Made by a program: the position numbers and the translations under genes. From positions 62,001 through 126,000 of the forward strand of contig NZ_JBHTBN010000002.1 of assembly GCF_042664795.1 (NCBI RefSeq): a DNA stretch of 64,000 nt, in the 5' to 3' direction. The stretch is from Jejudonia soesokkakensis. Its GTDB lineage: Bacteria; Bacteroidota; Bacteroidia; Flavobacteriales; Flavobacteriaceae. The notes under the pieces are model-generated. The model was not told the origin of the DNA and made no database searches. It saw only the letters and a list, made by a program, of their open reading frames with translations. Shown here in pieces: positions 43,575 to 52,266 of this stretch (position 1 is the first letter of the stretch; each line of letters opens with the position of its first letter).

Positions 43575-43847
43575 TTAGTTTACACTACTCTGTAAATCTG
43601 AACCAGCTTTAAACTTCACTACATTTTTTGCAGCAATTTTAATAGTTTTTCCAGTCTGTGGGTTTCTTCCTTCTCTTGCAGCTCTTCTAGTAACTGACCA
43701 AGATCCAAAACCTACTAAAGAGACTCTGTTTCCTTTTTTAAGAGATTTCTGTACGTTTCCTAAGAAAGACTCTAATGCTTTTTTTGCTGCTGCTTTTGTT
43801 ACACCGGCATCTTCTGCCATTGCATCGATTAAATCTGATTTGTTCAT
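43575..43847 (-). CDS. HU family DNA-binding protein
   Basis: A 90-residue histone-like protein that bends DNA and organises the nucleoid. The full family pattern is present: MNKSDLIDAMAEDAGVTKAAAKKALESFLGNVQKSLKKG (helical dimer part), VSLVGFGSWSVTRRAAREGRNPQTGKTIKI (the beta arm with GRNPQTG), then VVKFKAGSDLQSSVN. Flavobacterial HU is often abundant, and the strong consensus promoter upstream (TTG, 19 bases, TACATTTG) and the strong terminator after it agree with high expression. Confidence 0.96.
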   Translation of the reverse strand: MNKSDLIDAMAEDAGVTKAAAKKALESFLGNVQKSLKKGNRVSLVGFGSWSVTRRAAREGRNPQTGKTIKIAAKNVVKFKAGSDLQSSVN

Positions 43848-43892
43848 AGTTTGTTTTAATGATTATAGTTAAACTTCAATTTTATTGCTCTA

Positions 43893-43922
43893 CAAATGTA
43901 AAAGGATTATCGGTTCACACAA
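43893..43922 (-). promoter_or_regulatory. Promoter of the HU gene (TTG, 19 bases, TACATTTG)
   Basis: On the minus strand TTG (43922-43920), a 19-base spacer and TACATTTG (43900-43893), then about 45 bases of leader before the HU ATG at 43847. The match to the Bacteroidetes consensus is complete. Confidence 0.8.
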
Positions 43923-44026
43923 GGAATGACGCGGTAAATCCGCGTTTTTGTTAATAACTTCACAGGTTTGTTAATAAAGATGCCCTCTTTTTTGATGTTT
44001 TTAAAGAAATCAGTAATGATAAGGGT

Positions 44027-44977
44027 TTACATAACTTTCGCATCTTTTGTAAAAGTAAAACCATTTAATAAAGAAAGGGTAGCCATTTTTCGCTTTCCGG
44101 GAAGCTGCAACTCCTTTATAAATAGGAAGCCGTTTTTTGCAGCAATTTTTAACTCTTTTTTGGTCGTACTAATACTCCCAGGTACTTCAGAATGTTTTTC
44201 TTCTAAACTTTCAGCCTCATAAATTTTCATCATTAGCGTTTCTCCATTCATATGTACTTCTGTCCAGGCCACCGGATAGGGAGAAAGCCCTCGTATAAAG
44301 GCATCAATATCTGAAACAGATCTGTTCCAATCGATTCTAGTATTTTCTGAAGTTAATTTTGGAGCCTCTTTAAATGTTTCGGTTTTAGGCTGCGGAAGGG
44401 TTTTAACTTCTGAAGTTTCTATACGATTCACAGTCTCTAGTACGAGCTTGCTACCCAACACCATAAGTTTATCGTGCAATGAACCTGCAGTTTCCCTTTC
44501 TTCAATAGCAATTTCTGAAGCTAAAATAATCTCACCAGTATCGATTTTTTCATCAATAAAAAAAGTTGTCACTCCCGTTTTCTTTTCTCTATTCATCACA
44601 GCCCAGTTAATGGGTGCTGCACCACGATACTGTGGTAGGAGAGAGGCGTGTAAATTAAAAGTTCCGTATGCAGGCATTTGCCATACAGCTTTGGGTAACA
44701 TTCTAAAGGCCACTACGATTTGTAAATTGGCTTGTAATGCTTTCAACTCTTCGAGAAATGCTTCGCTTTTAAGATTAGTAGGCTGTAACACGGGGAGATT
44801 TTTTTCAGCAGCAAACTTTTTTACAGCAGAAGCATGAAGTTTTCTACCACGACCAGCTGGTTTGTCTGGGGCAGTAATGACGCCTACAATGTTTTTTTTT
44901 CCTTCAACAAGTTTTTTTAATACACCTACCGCAAAATCGGGGGTTCCCATAAAGACGATACGCAAGTTTTTTTTCAT
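44027..44977 (-). CDS. fmt: Methionyl-tRNA formyltransferase
   Basis: Formylates initiator Met-tRNA with 10-formyl-THF. The 316-residue protein has the N-terminal Rossmann part RIVFMGTPDFAVGVLKKLVEG, the catalytic segment NLHASLLPQYRGAAPINWAVMNREKKTGVTTFFIDEKIDTG (Asn, His and later Asp), and the C-terminal OB-like domain starting near 205 (AFIRGLSPYPVAWTEVHMNGE). The start ATG overlaps the recQ stop by four bases (ATGA), so translation is coupled in the AAA-recQ-fmt operon. Length is normal. Confidence 0.96.
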   Translation of the reverse strand: MKKNLRIVFMGTPDFAVGVLKKLVEGKKNIVGVITAPDKPAGRGRKLHASAVKKFAAEKNLPVLQPTNLKSEAFLEELKALQANLQIVVAFRMLPKAVWQMPAYGTFNLHASLLPQYRGAAPINWAVMNREKKTGVTTFFIDEKIDTGEIILASEIAIEERETAGSLHDKLMVLGSKLVLETVNRIETSEVKTLPQPKTETFKEAPKLTSENTRIDWNRSVSDIDAFIRGLSPYPVAWTEVHMNGETLMMKIYEAESLEEKHSEVPGSISTTKKELKIAAKNGFLFIKELQLPGKRKMATLSLLNGFTFTKDAKVM

Positions 44978-46872
44978 ACTAAGTAATATTGATTTTTTGT
45001 GTTAATTCCAATTTGATCGGCATCCAAAAGCAACTGTAAAACTTTCAGGATTTTTGCTTCGGTAAAGGTACCCTTTTCAACTAATTCTCGTGAGGTGAGT
45101 GGAGCTTCTTCTAATAGAATTTTAATTTTTTCAGAAATGAGTTGTAATTCTTTTTTGCTTACTGAAGTATTTTGCGATGCGCACACAGAGCAAATTCCGC
45201 AGGCAACTTCATTTTCTTCCCCAAAATAGGAAACTAGCTGAAGACTTCTACACTTTTTCTCATTTGTGATATACGTTAGCACCGAATCTAATTGTGCTTC
45301 TTTTTTTGCATTGAGTTCGTTAACGTCCTTTGCAATCACATGAATTGTTTTATCATCTTCGCGTGGCACTAAAAAAGTTATGGTAGCATCGGTAATACGA
45401 AGGCTTAATTCAATGATCTCATCACGTTCCATTTTACGGAGCACTTCAATAATGGTATGCAAAGACTGTCCGGTTTTTTTTGCCAAATAGTCAAGATTAA
45501 CAGCTGTACTGATTTCAAAAATACCACCATAGATTCGTAATAAAGACTTCCCAATGACAGATGCTGTGGGGTCTTTTTCAAAATAGGTAAGTAATTTTTC
45601 TGAAGGTATTAAAAACTGCACCTGAGACTTTCTTCCAAATTGTTTGGATAGTTGTAGTACACCCAACCTATCTAATGTTGTTAATCCATTAAATGTAATA
45701 AGGGTGTTTAATTGGTATTGTTCACAAAATTCTGAAAAACCAAAACTATGCTCTGTAAAAACTCCTTCTCCATACGATATTTGAAAATAATTGTTTAATT
45801 TTCTATAGATGTGTTTCAAATCCTCTACGGAAGCTAGCGATTTTACAAATTGCTTATGTGCTAAAACTTTATCATATTCGTTGTAAAGTACAATCGCTTG
45901 GGCGTAATTTCCATCACGACCTGCCCGACCAGCTTCCTGGAAGTAACTCTCCAGACTCTCTGGGAGTTGAATATGAATTACAAAACGAACATTAGGGTTG
46001 TCTATGCCCATTCCAAAGGCATTGGTTGCAACTATTGTTGATATAGTTCCGTTTTTCCATTGTTCTAATTGGCTGTCTTTGTCTTTTTTTGATATGCCAC
46101 CATGATAAAAAGTGCTACTTATTCCAATAGCATTAAGTTGGTCGCTGTATTCAATGGTTGCTTTTCGGTTGCGAACATATACTATGGCACTTCCTGCGTT
46201 ATTTTTTAAAAACTGTTCTACATAATATAGTTTGTCATCTGCCTGATATACTTTATACGCTAGATTTTCTCTGGTAAAACTATTCTTAAAAATAGCAGGG
46301 ACTTCAAGGTTGAGTTCATTGATGGTGTCCTCAAGTACTTCTGGAGTAGCTGTGGCAGTAAGCGCTATGATTGGAACCAATGGATGAAGTTGGCGTACTA
46401 ACACAATGTTTTTATACGCGGGTCGAAAATCATTTCCCCATTGCGAAATACAATGTGCTTCATCTACTGCAATAAGATTTACAGGCATTTGCCGTATGGC
46501 ATTTTGAACAACTTCCTGTTGTAACCGTTCTGGGGAAAGGTATAAAAATTTATAATTGCCATGAATAGCATTGTCTAATAGTGTACGCAGTTCTTCAAAA
46601 GAGATGCCACCAGTTATTGCTAAGGCTTTGATTCCTTTTTCTTTCAAAACACCTACTTGATCTGTCATTAGGGCAACTAAGGGAGAAATTACAATACATA
46701 TTCCAGGTTGTAATACTGCTGGAACTTGAAAACAGATAGATTTTCCACCACCTGTAGGTAATAAAGCTACGGTATCTCGTCCGTCGAGCACCGCTTCAAT
46801 AATTTCTTCCTGTCTCGGTTTAAATGCCGAGTATCTCCAAAATTCTTCTAAGATCTGGAGGGGTGTTTTCAA
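44974..46872 (-). CDS. recQ: RecQ family ATP-dependent DNA helicase
   Basis: A 632-residue 3'-5' DNA helicase. The helicase core has GGGKSICFQVPAVLQ (motif I), DEAHCISQWGNDFRPAY (motif II), and motif VI QEAGRAGRDG. The RQC zinc-binding part contains RSLQLVSYFGEENEVACGICSVCAS (Cys cluster, near residue 540-565). The C-terminus ends with a short winged-helix-like part (LTSRELVEKGTFTEAKILKVLQLLLDADQI); no classical HRDC domain is visible. It overlaps both neighbours by ATGA. It works in recombination and replication-fork repair. Confidence 0.95.
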   Translation of the reverse strand: MKTPLQILEEFWRYSAFKPRQEEIIEAVLDGRDTVALLPTGGGKSICFQVPAVLQPGICIVISPLVALMTDQVGVLKEKGIKALAITGGISFEELRTLLDNAIHGNYKFLYLSPERLQQEVVQNAIRQMPVNLIAVDEAHCISQWGNDFRPAYKNIVLVRQLHPLVPIIALTATATPEVLEDTINELNLEVPAIFKNSFTRENLAYKVYQADDKLYYVEQFLKNNAGSAIVYVRNRKATIEYSDQLNAIGISSTFYHGGISKKDKDSQLEQWKNGTISTIVATNAFGMGIDNPNVRFVIHIQLPESLESYFQEAGRAGRDGNYAQAIVLYNEYDKVLAHKQFVKSLASVEDLKHIYRKLNNYFQISYGEGVFTEHSFGFSEFCEQYQLNTLITFNGLTTLDRLGVLQLSKQFGRKSQVQFLIPSEKLLTYFEKDPTASVIGKSLLRIYGGIFEISTAVNLDYLAKKTGQSLHTIIEVLRKMERDEIIELSLRITDATITFLVPREDDKTIHVIAKDVNELNAKKEAQLDSVLTYITNEKKCRSLQLVSYFGEENEVACGICSVCASQNTSVSKKELQLISEKIKILLEEAPLTSRELVEKGTFTEAKILKVLQLLLDADQIGINTKNQYYLV

Positions 46873-47408
46873 TTATTTTGGAGTTTAGTTTGTAAAAAGG
46901 TAATGCGTTCTTCTACCGTTCCAGTGGGAATTTCTATAATGTCATAGCCGTACGAAGCATACCCTTTTTTTAAAAACTGATAGATTGTTTTAGCCTGTTC
47001 AAAAGACTCATAGCGTTCATTGTCCTGTTGGTATATTGCCTTCCATGGCGGGAGCATAAATACAGCGTCGTATGTGTTATTGCTGCACGTTTCCCGAAAA
47101 TATTCGGGATAACTAACCTTTATAAAATCCATATAAATAGGAACATCTGGAAGGCCTCGATCAAAAAAAACAATATCTGTTTCCCAATCTGAAACTGCGT
47201 TAAATTGTTCTAATCTTCCTTCTAGTAAGAGTTTACTGAATAGGATAGGATCTTCTAAAAACAACTGATCGATACCTTCTTCCTGAGCTTTTTTAGTAAC
47301 ATCTCTTGAAATTTCATGCATTACAGCATGTCCAAGCTCTTCAAGGTGATTGATTAAAGTTGTTTTTCCAGAGCCTGGTCCTCCAATAATCGCGATTCGT
47401 TGCGGCAT
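46869..47408 (-). CDS. AAA_28-like NTP-binding protein (179 aa)
   Basis: A P-loop NTPase: RIAIIGGPGSGKTTLINHLEELGHAVMHEISRDVTKKAQ (Walker A GGPGSGKTT near 8-16). The Asp pair VFFDRGLPDVPIYM (85-98) resembles the Asp-Arg of nucleotide kinases, and a C-terminal segment holds ETCSNNTYDAVFMLPPWKAIYQQDNERYESFEQAKTIYQFL. It is a family of predicted ATPases of unknown role, perhaps kinases of small molecules. The ATG overlaps the stop of the previous ORF region and the stop overlaps recQ by four bases, so it is the first gene of the recQ-fmt operon. Confidence 0.88.
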   Translation of the reverse strand: MPQRIAIIGGPGSGKTTLINHLEELGHAVMHEISRDVTKKAQEEGIDQLFLEDPILFSKLLLEGRLEQFNAVSDWETDIVFFDRGLPDVPIYMDFIKVSYPEYFRETCSNNTYDAVFMLPPWKAIYQQDNERYESFEQAKTIYQFLKKGYASYGYDIIEIPTGTVEERITFLQTKLQNN

Positions 47409-47496
47409 AGGTTTCTTTATTCTGAAAATTTTTCCGAAGTAAAAACTACGAATTCTAACTCACAAATATCGTAACTATTTATTGAGACTGAAAATG

Positions 47497-47504
47497 TATC
47501 TTTG
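47497..47504 (+). promoter_or_regulatory. -7 promoter element of the DUF493-DUF4290-murA operon (TATCTTTG)
   Basis: TATCTTTG fits TAnnTTTG and ends 20 bases before the ATG at 47525. A TTG lies only 12 bases upstream, so the -33 half is not supported. Confidence 0.5.
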
Positions 47505-47524
47505 TAAACAAAAGCACTAGCGCT

Positions 47525-47815
47525 ATGAATGAAGCAAAAAAAAGGGAAGATTTTTATAACCGATTACGAGAACAGCTGCAAGGGGATACCCAATGGCCTT
47601 CGGAATATCTGTATAAATTTATTGTTCCTGCCAGCAACGAGAAGATAGCAGAGATTGAAGCAATTTTTGATGGTACAGGAGCCTTGATACAAAGAAGAGA
47701 TTCATCGAAAGGCTCCTACACCAGTGTTTCAATTAAAGTCACTATGGATTCGCCCGACGCGGTGATAAAAAAATATCTTGAAGTTTCTGAAGTAGAAGGC
47801 GTAATTTCCCTATAA
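47525..47815 (+). CDS. DUF493 family protein (YbeD-like)
   Basis: A 96-residue single-domain alpha/beta protein: YNRLREQLQGDTQWPSEYLYKFIVPASNEKIAEIEAIFDG, then LIQRRDSSKGSYTSVSIKVTMDSPDAVIKKYLEVSEVEGVISL. This fits DUF493 (YbeD), cytoplasmic proteins of unknown function whose fold resembles the ACT/regulatory domains. It leads a three-gene run followed by a DUF4290 gene and murA, each on the plus strand. A link to the later genes is not evident beyond shared transcription. Confidence 0.9.
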   Translation: MNEAKKREDFYNRLREQLQGDTQWPSEYLYKFIVPASNEKIAEIEAIFDGTGALIQRRDSSKGSYTSVSIKVTMDSPDAVIKKYLEVSEVEGVISL

Positions 47816-47888
47816 TTTTAGTATTTTGCAACCAATATACTTCCAGAGTACAAGCATATTACTTTCCTTATTATAAATACAAATTATT

Positions 47889-48533
47889 TTGATTGACAAT
47901 TTAGAATACAATACCGAACGTCCGCATTTGATCATACCTGAGTATGGACGTCATCTTCAGAAAATGGTAGAACAAGCAATGGCTACCGAAGACCGCGATG
48001 AGCGCAACAAACAAGCTAAAAGCATTATTGCTGTGATGGGAAATTTAAATCCGCATTTGAGAGATGTTTCAGACTTTCAGCATAAGCTATGGGATCAACT
48101 TTTTATCATGTCTGATTTTAACCTTGATGTTGACTCACCATTCGATAAACCTTCGAAAGAGGAATTAACAGAACGCCCAGAAACATTAGAATATCCACAA
48201 AATTTTCCTAAATATCGTTTCTACGGAAACAACATCAAACGAATGATCGATGTTGCAATCCGTTGGGAAGACGGAGATAAAAAGGACGGACTTATTTTGA
48301 CGATTGCGAATCATATGAAAAAATGTTTTCTTAACTGGAATAAAGACACGGTTGAGGACGATGTGATTTTTAATCACCTTTTTGAACTTTCAGAAGGAAA
48401 AATCAATCTAAAGAACAGTGATGAAGACCTTCGCGACGCTCAAAAGCTTCTAAAGAACAAAAAGCGTTACAATAGCAGTAACAGCGGTAAAAAGAACTAC
48501 AAGTCTAACAATAGAGGGCGTAAGCGCTACTAA
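47889..48533 (+). CDS. DUF4290 domain protein (TTG start)
   Basis: The 214-residue protein starts TTG ATT GAC AAT TTA GAA (MIDNLEYNTERPHLIIPEYGRHLQKMVEQAM), which is the conserved beginning of DUF4290. The first ATG in frame would be about 25 codons later, inside the conserved part, and a stop lies upstream at 47874. TTG is therefore the best start (ATT is an alternative). The core is FRYLKPSKEELTERPETLEYPQNFPKYRFYGNN-like, and the C-terminus is highly basic and Ser/Asn-rich (YNSSNSGKKNYKSNNRGRKRY). Function unknown. Confidence 0.85.
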   Translation: MIDNLEYNTERPHLIIPEYGRHLQKMVEQAMATEDRDERNKQAKSIIAVMGNLNPHLRDVSDFQHKLWDQLFIMSDFNLDVDSPFDKPSKEELTERPETLEYPQNFPKYRFYGNNIKRMIDVAIRWEDGDKKDGLILTIANHMKKCFLNWNKDTVEDDVIFNHLFELSEGKINLKNSDEDLRDAQKLLKNKKRYNSSNSGKKNYKSNNRGRKRY

Positions 48534-48551
48534 ATTTTTCACTCATACTTT

Positions 48552-49865
48552 ATGGGAACTTTTCAAATTGAAGGCGGTCACAGATTACAAGGTGAAATCC
48601 GTCCGCAGGGTGCTAAAAATGAAGCGCTGCAAATTTTGTGTGCCGTATTATTAACTTCAGAAGAAGTCATTATTGAGAACATTCCAGATATTAGGGATGT
48701 CAATAAACTTATAGGAATCCTTAAAAACTTGGGGGTTAAAATTAAAAAGCTTTCAAAAGGAACTTATTCTTTTATATCTAATGAAATTGATCTTAGCTAT
48801 TTAGAATCCCAACTTTTTAAAGAGGAGGGAAGCTCTTTACGTGGTTCTATTATGATTGTAGGGCCTATGTTGGCTCGTTTTGGCAAAGGATACATTCCAC
48901 GTCCAGGAGGCGATAAAATTGGTCGAAGACGATTGGATACACATTTTGAAGGGTTTATAAAACTTGGGGCTGATTTTAGATATAATAAAGAAGAGCGATT
49001 TTATGGTGTAGATGCACCAAACGGACTTACGGGTACGTATATGTTATTAGATCAAGCTTCGGTTACCGGAACTGCAAATATTGTGATGGCTGCAGTCTTA
49101 GCAAAAGGTACCACGACCATATACAATGCTGCTTGCGAACCTTATTTGCAGCAATTGTGTAAAATGCTCAACAGCATGGGAGCTAAGATCAAAGGAGTTG
49201 GCTCTAATCTTTTAGAAATAGAAGGCGTTGAAAAACTTGGGGGTTGTACTCATCGAGTATTGCCGGACATGATCGAAATAGGGAGCTGGATTGGTCTTGC
49301 GGCTATGACTCGTAGTGAAATTACCATAAAAGATGTAAGCTGGGATGATTTAGGGTTAATTCCGAATACTTTCAGAAAACTTGGAATAGAATTAGAACGA
49401 AGAGGAGACGATATATATATCCCTACTCAAGAAAGTTACGAAATTCAAGGTTACATTGACGGATCTACACTAACCGTTGCCGATGCCCCTTGGCCTGGAT
49501 TTACCCCAGACTTGCTTAGTATTGTATTGGTCGTTTGTACCCAAGCGAAAGGAAGTGTGTTGATACATCAAAAAATGTTTGAGAGCCGATTATTTTTTGT
49601 AGATAAGCTAATTGATATGGGAGCTCGTATTATCTTATGTGACCCACACAGGGCTACCGTTATTGGACATAATTTTGAATCACAGCTAAAAGCAACAACA
49701 ATGGTTTCTCCTGATATTAGAGCTGGAATCTCATTATTAATTGCGGCTTTATCTGCCAAAGGAACCAGTGTGATTCACAACATTGAGCAGATAGACAGAG
49801 GCTATGAAAATATTGACGAACGTCTTCGAGCGATAGGTGCTAAAATTACCAGATTAGAAGCATAG
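48552..49865 (+). CDS. murA: UDP-N-acetylglucosamine 1-carboxyvinyltransferase, Asp form
   Basis: First committed step of peptidoglycan synthesis: PEP plus UDP-GlcNAc. The 437-residue protein shows the family landmarks LQGEIRPQGAKNEALQILCAVLL, LRGSIMIVGPMLARFGKGYIPRPGGDKIGRRRLDTH and the second-half repeats. In the place of the catalytic Cys of E. coli (Cys115, PGGC) stands Asp121 (PGGD). This replacement is known to keep activity and to confer fosfomycin resistance in several lineages. The gene begins 18 bases after the DUF4290 stop and is closed by the terminator at 49888-49915. Confidence 0.96.
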   Translation: MGTFQIEGGHRLQGEIRPQGAKNEALQILCAVLLTSEEVIIENIPDIRDVNKLIGILKNLGVKIKKLSKGTYSFISNEIDLSYLESQLFKEEGSSLRGSIMIVGPMLARFGKGYIPRPGGDKIGRRRLDTHFEGFIKLGADFRYNKEERFYGVDAPNGLTGTYMLLDQASVTGTANIVMAAVLAKGTTTIYNAACEPYLQQLCKMLNSMGAKIKGVGSNLLEIEGVEKLGGCTHRVLPDMIEIGSWIGLAAMTRSEITIKDVSWDDLGLIPNTFRKLGIELERRGDDIYIPTQESYEIQGYIDGSTLTVADAPWPGFTPDLLSIVLVVCTQAKGSVLIHQKMFESRLFFVDKLIDMGARIILCDPHRATVIGHNFESQLKATTMVSPDIRAGISLLIAALSAKGTSVIHNIEQIDRGYENIDERLRAIGAKITRLEA

Positions 49866-49887
49866 TCTTAGAACTTAATAATAATAT

Positions 49888-49918
49888 AAAAGCCTTTAGA
49901 GAACTAAAGGCTTTTTTG
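49888..49918 (+). terminator. Terminator of the murA operon
   Basis: AAAAGCCTTTAG (49888-49899) pairs with CTAAAGGCTTTT (49904-49915), loop AGAA, then a T-run. It lies between convergent murA and the 49943-50533 gene. Confidence 0.9.
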
Positions 49919-49942
49919 TTTCAAATAAAAAGGTGGGAAATA

Positions 49943-50533
49943 TTATCCTTTTCTGTTTTTATTAATTTCGTCTTGTAATTTTCTTCGAAGTTGTTGTTGT
50001 TCTTCCAGTTTTTTCTGTCGGTGTGCTTCAAATTCAATTTCTGTTTCTGCCAATTTCAATTCGGCATTTTTAGTAACAGCATGACTATTTTTAAACTTAT
50101 AGATAAAGAATCCGAGTCCTATGAGAAGGATACCAATAATTGACCACATAATGGTATTGTAGGTGGATTTTTCAGTAATAATCCCAAAAATTTCTATCCC
50201 ATTTTCCTTTTTTTGAGATAGTGCTAGATCTTCGTTGACTTTCGCTAAATTATTCTCTAAAGAAGAAATCGTAGCTTGCTGTGTGTCAATTTTAATTTGA
50301 GCAGAATCTACTCTCGCTTCGAGTGAAGAGACACTATCCATGATGTTTTCCCGTAGTTTATTGATCTGAAACTTCTTGATTACTTTATAATCCTGATAAT
50401 TGTTTGAACCATCAACCACCTCATTAAATTGCTTTTCTAGGGTATTTATAGAAGAGCTAGGGATAGAATCTTGGGCATAAATCGAAACTGTTAGTACGAA
50501 TAGCGGTAGAAAAGCTGCTAATTTTTTTGTCAT
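49943..50533 (-). CDS. Exported coiled-coil membrane protein of unknown function (196 aa)
   Basis: A signal peptide at 1-20 (KLAAFLPLFVLTVSIYA) is followed by an exported coiled-coil region (about 60-115; DSVSSLEARVDSAQIKIDTQQATISSLENN). A membrane helix near 128-145 (IMWSIIGILLIGLGFFIYKF) and a charged C-terminal coil (NAELKLAETEIEFEAHRQKKLEEQQQ) complete it. In flavobacteria similar proteins are at times labelled as tRNA (guanine-N1)-methyltransferase; nothing in this sequence supports that. The frame is open further upstream, but the ATG at 50533 begins a normal signal peptide. Confidence 0.8.
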   Translation of the reverse strand: MTKKLAAFLPLFVLTVSIYAQDSIPSSSINTLEKQFNEVVDGSNNYQDYKVIKKFQINKLRENIMDSVSSLEARVDSAQIKIDTQQATISSLENNLAKVNEDLALSQKKENGIEIFGIITEKSTYNTIMWSIIGILLIGLGFFIYKFKNSHAVTKNAELKLAETEIEFEAHRQKKLEEQQQLRRKLQDEINKNRKG

Positions 50534-50637
50534 AATAGCGATGTTAGGTTTTGTTAGTCTTTTTAACTCTACAAGAGTATAAAAATTGTACAAAAACGCC
50601 CAAAATAAGCAGGTTTTTACAAAATCTTTAACAGGGT

Positions 50638-50865
50638 CTAATTTTTATCGTAGCAGAAATTTAGTGCTCCAGATGGACATCTTTTTATCTGTCTCACAAT
50701 GTGTTTTGTTTTTGCTGCATCTAGATTAATCCAAGGTATTACAGTAGTTCTAAAAACACTGGATAGTTCTTTTGCACATTTTTCAGCATGAATACATTTC
50801 TTTGGGGTAAAAGTTACTGTGATTTCACCATTCGAAAATTCGTTCGTATACGTTCTCATAAGCAT
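50638..50865 (-). CDS. Fer4_19-type (4Fe-4S)-binding protein (75 aa)
   Basis: A small protein with four or more cysteines: KKCIHAEKCAKEL near 22-34 and IKRCPSGALNFCYDK near 60-74. This is the pattern of the divergent single-cluster 4Fe-4S proteins (Fer4_19 type), which may carry electrons or help to load clusters. Two Met codons (50865 and 50859) are possible starts. It lies alone between the coiled-coil gene and the photolyase operon; its role is unknown. Confidence 0.85.
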   Translation of the reverse strand: MLMRTYTNEFSNGEITVTFTPKKCIHAEKCAKELSSVFRTTVIPWINLDAAKTKHIVRQIKRCPSGALNFCYDKN

Positions 50866-50960
50866 AAATTTGGGGGTTATGAATACATTTTAACACAAAA
50901 ACTTCGATAAACATACAAAAAAATACGACAAAAAACAATTTTGAAGAAAAAACTTACAAT

Positions 50961-52265
50961 TTAACTAACAGCTTCTTTATAAACTTTTAAGCAACGTTCT
51001 CTTGCTTCTTTATGGTCCACCATTTTTTCGGGATACGATTCTGAACCAAATTCTGGAACCCATTCTTTTATATAGGTGTGGTCTTTATCATATTTTTCAA
51101 TTTGTGTTGTAGGATTAAAAATCCGGAAGTAGGGAGCTGCATCCACACCGCTACCGGCCGCCCATTGCCAATTTCCTACATTACTAGATTGTTCATAATC
51201 TAAGAGCTTTTCTGCAAAATACGCCTCACCCCAGCGCCAATCGATAAGTAAATGTTTGCACAGAAAACTAGCTACTACCATACGCACTCTATTATGCATG
51301 TATCCAGTTTCATTAAGTTGACACATACCTGCATCTACCAAGGGATATCCAGTCTGTCCTTTTTTCCAGAGTTCAAATTCTTCTTCATTATTTCGCCAGT
51401 TGATACGATCGTATTTGCTTCGGAAAGCATTATCTACTGTTTTTGGAAAATGCCATAAGATTTGCATAAAAAATTCTCTCCAAATTAACTCCTGCCAGAA
51501 TACTTCGTTTTTTTCAGCAATCGCTTTTTTTATAATTTTTCGAATACTGACTGTTCCAAAACGTAAATGCGGACCTAAACGAGAAGTACCTTTTTTTGCA
51601 GGAAAGTTTCTAGTTTTTTCATATTCCTGAATCGTAGTGGGAGTTACGTCATATTCGGGAATTTCTATAGAAGATTTTTTAAATCCGATATCAGATAATG
51701 AAAGGTTTGGGAGTCTTGAATGCTGAATTAAATTCTCAAGGTGTTGAGACGTATAGTGTATTGTAAGGTGTTTATCGCTATCGAAAGTCTCTTTCCATAA
51801 CTTCATATAAGGTGTGTACACAACATAGGGATCACCGTCGCTTTTAACAATTTCATCTTTCTCAAAAATCACTTGGTCTTTGTAGGTGTAAAAGCCAATC
51901 TCTTTATCTGAAAGGTAGTTTGCGATTTCTTCGTCTCTATTTTGAGCGTAGGTCTCGTAATCCCGATTTGTTATAACATTCTGAATGTCAAACTCTTTTA
52001 ATAACTTTTTATAGACTTCTAAGGGTTTTCCGTGGTAGATAGCAATACTACTTCCGTATTCTTGAAGCTCATTTCTCATACTCTGAAGCGTCTCAAAAAT
52101 AAATGTTACACGTGCATCATCTTTAGGAAGATCCTCCAAAATTTCAGAATCAAAAATAAAAATGGGTAAGACAGGAAACTTTCCGTGGAGCGCTTTATAA
52201 AAGCCAACATTGTCATCTAATCTAAGATCTCTGCGAAACCAAAAAACATTTACTTTATCTGCCAA
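50961..52265 (-). CDS. phr: Deoxyribodipyrimidine photolyase/cryptochrome
   Basis: Repairs cyclobutane pyrimidine dimers using blue light. The 434-residue class I type protein has the N-terminal antenna domain (VNVFWFRRDLRLDDNVGFYKALHG) and the FAD-binding core (GTSRLGPHLRFGTVSIRKII near 225, RMVVASFLCKHLLIDWRWGEAYFAEKLLDYEQSSNVGNWQWAAGSGVDAAPYFRIFNPTTQ near 340). The conserved Trp residues WRWGEAYF and NWQWAAG are in place. It is the third gene of an operon with an SRPBCC protein and an SDR, an arrangement found in flavobacteria and probably light- or stress-induced. Confidence 0.95.
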   Translation of the reverse strand: MADKVNVFWFRRDLRLDDNVGFYKALHGKFPVLPIFIFDSEILEDLPKDDARVTFIFETLQSMRNELQEYGSSIAIYHGKPLEVYKKLLKEFDIQNVITNRDYETYAQNRDEEIANYLSDKEIGFYTYKDQVIFEKDEIVKSDGDPYVVYTPYMKLWKETFDSDKHLTIHYTSQHLENLIQHSRLPNLSLSDIGFKKSSIEIPEYDVTPTTIQEYEKTRNFPAKKGTSRLGPHLRFGTVSIRKIIKKAIAEKNEVFWQELIWREFFMQILWHFPKTVDNAFRSKYDRINWRNNEEEFELWKKGQTGYPLVDAGMCQLNETGYMHNRVRMVVASFLCKHLLIDWRWGEAYFAEKLLDYEQSSNVGNWQWAAGSGVDAAPYFRIFNPTTQIEKYDKDHTYIKEWVPEFGSESYPEKMVDHKEARERCLKVYKEAVS

Positions 52266-52266
52266 A

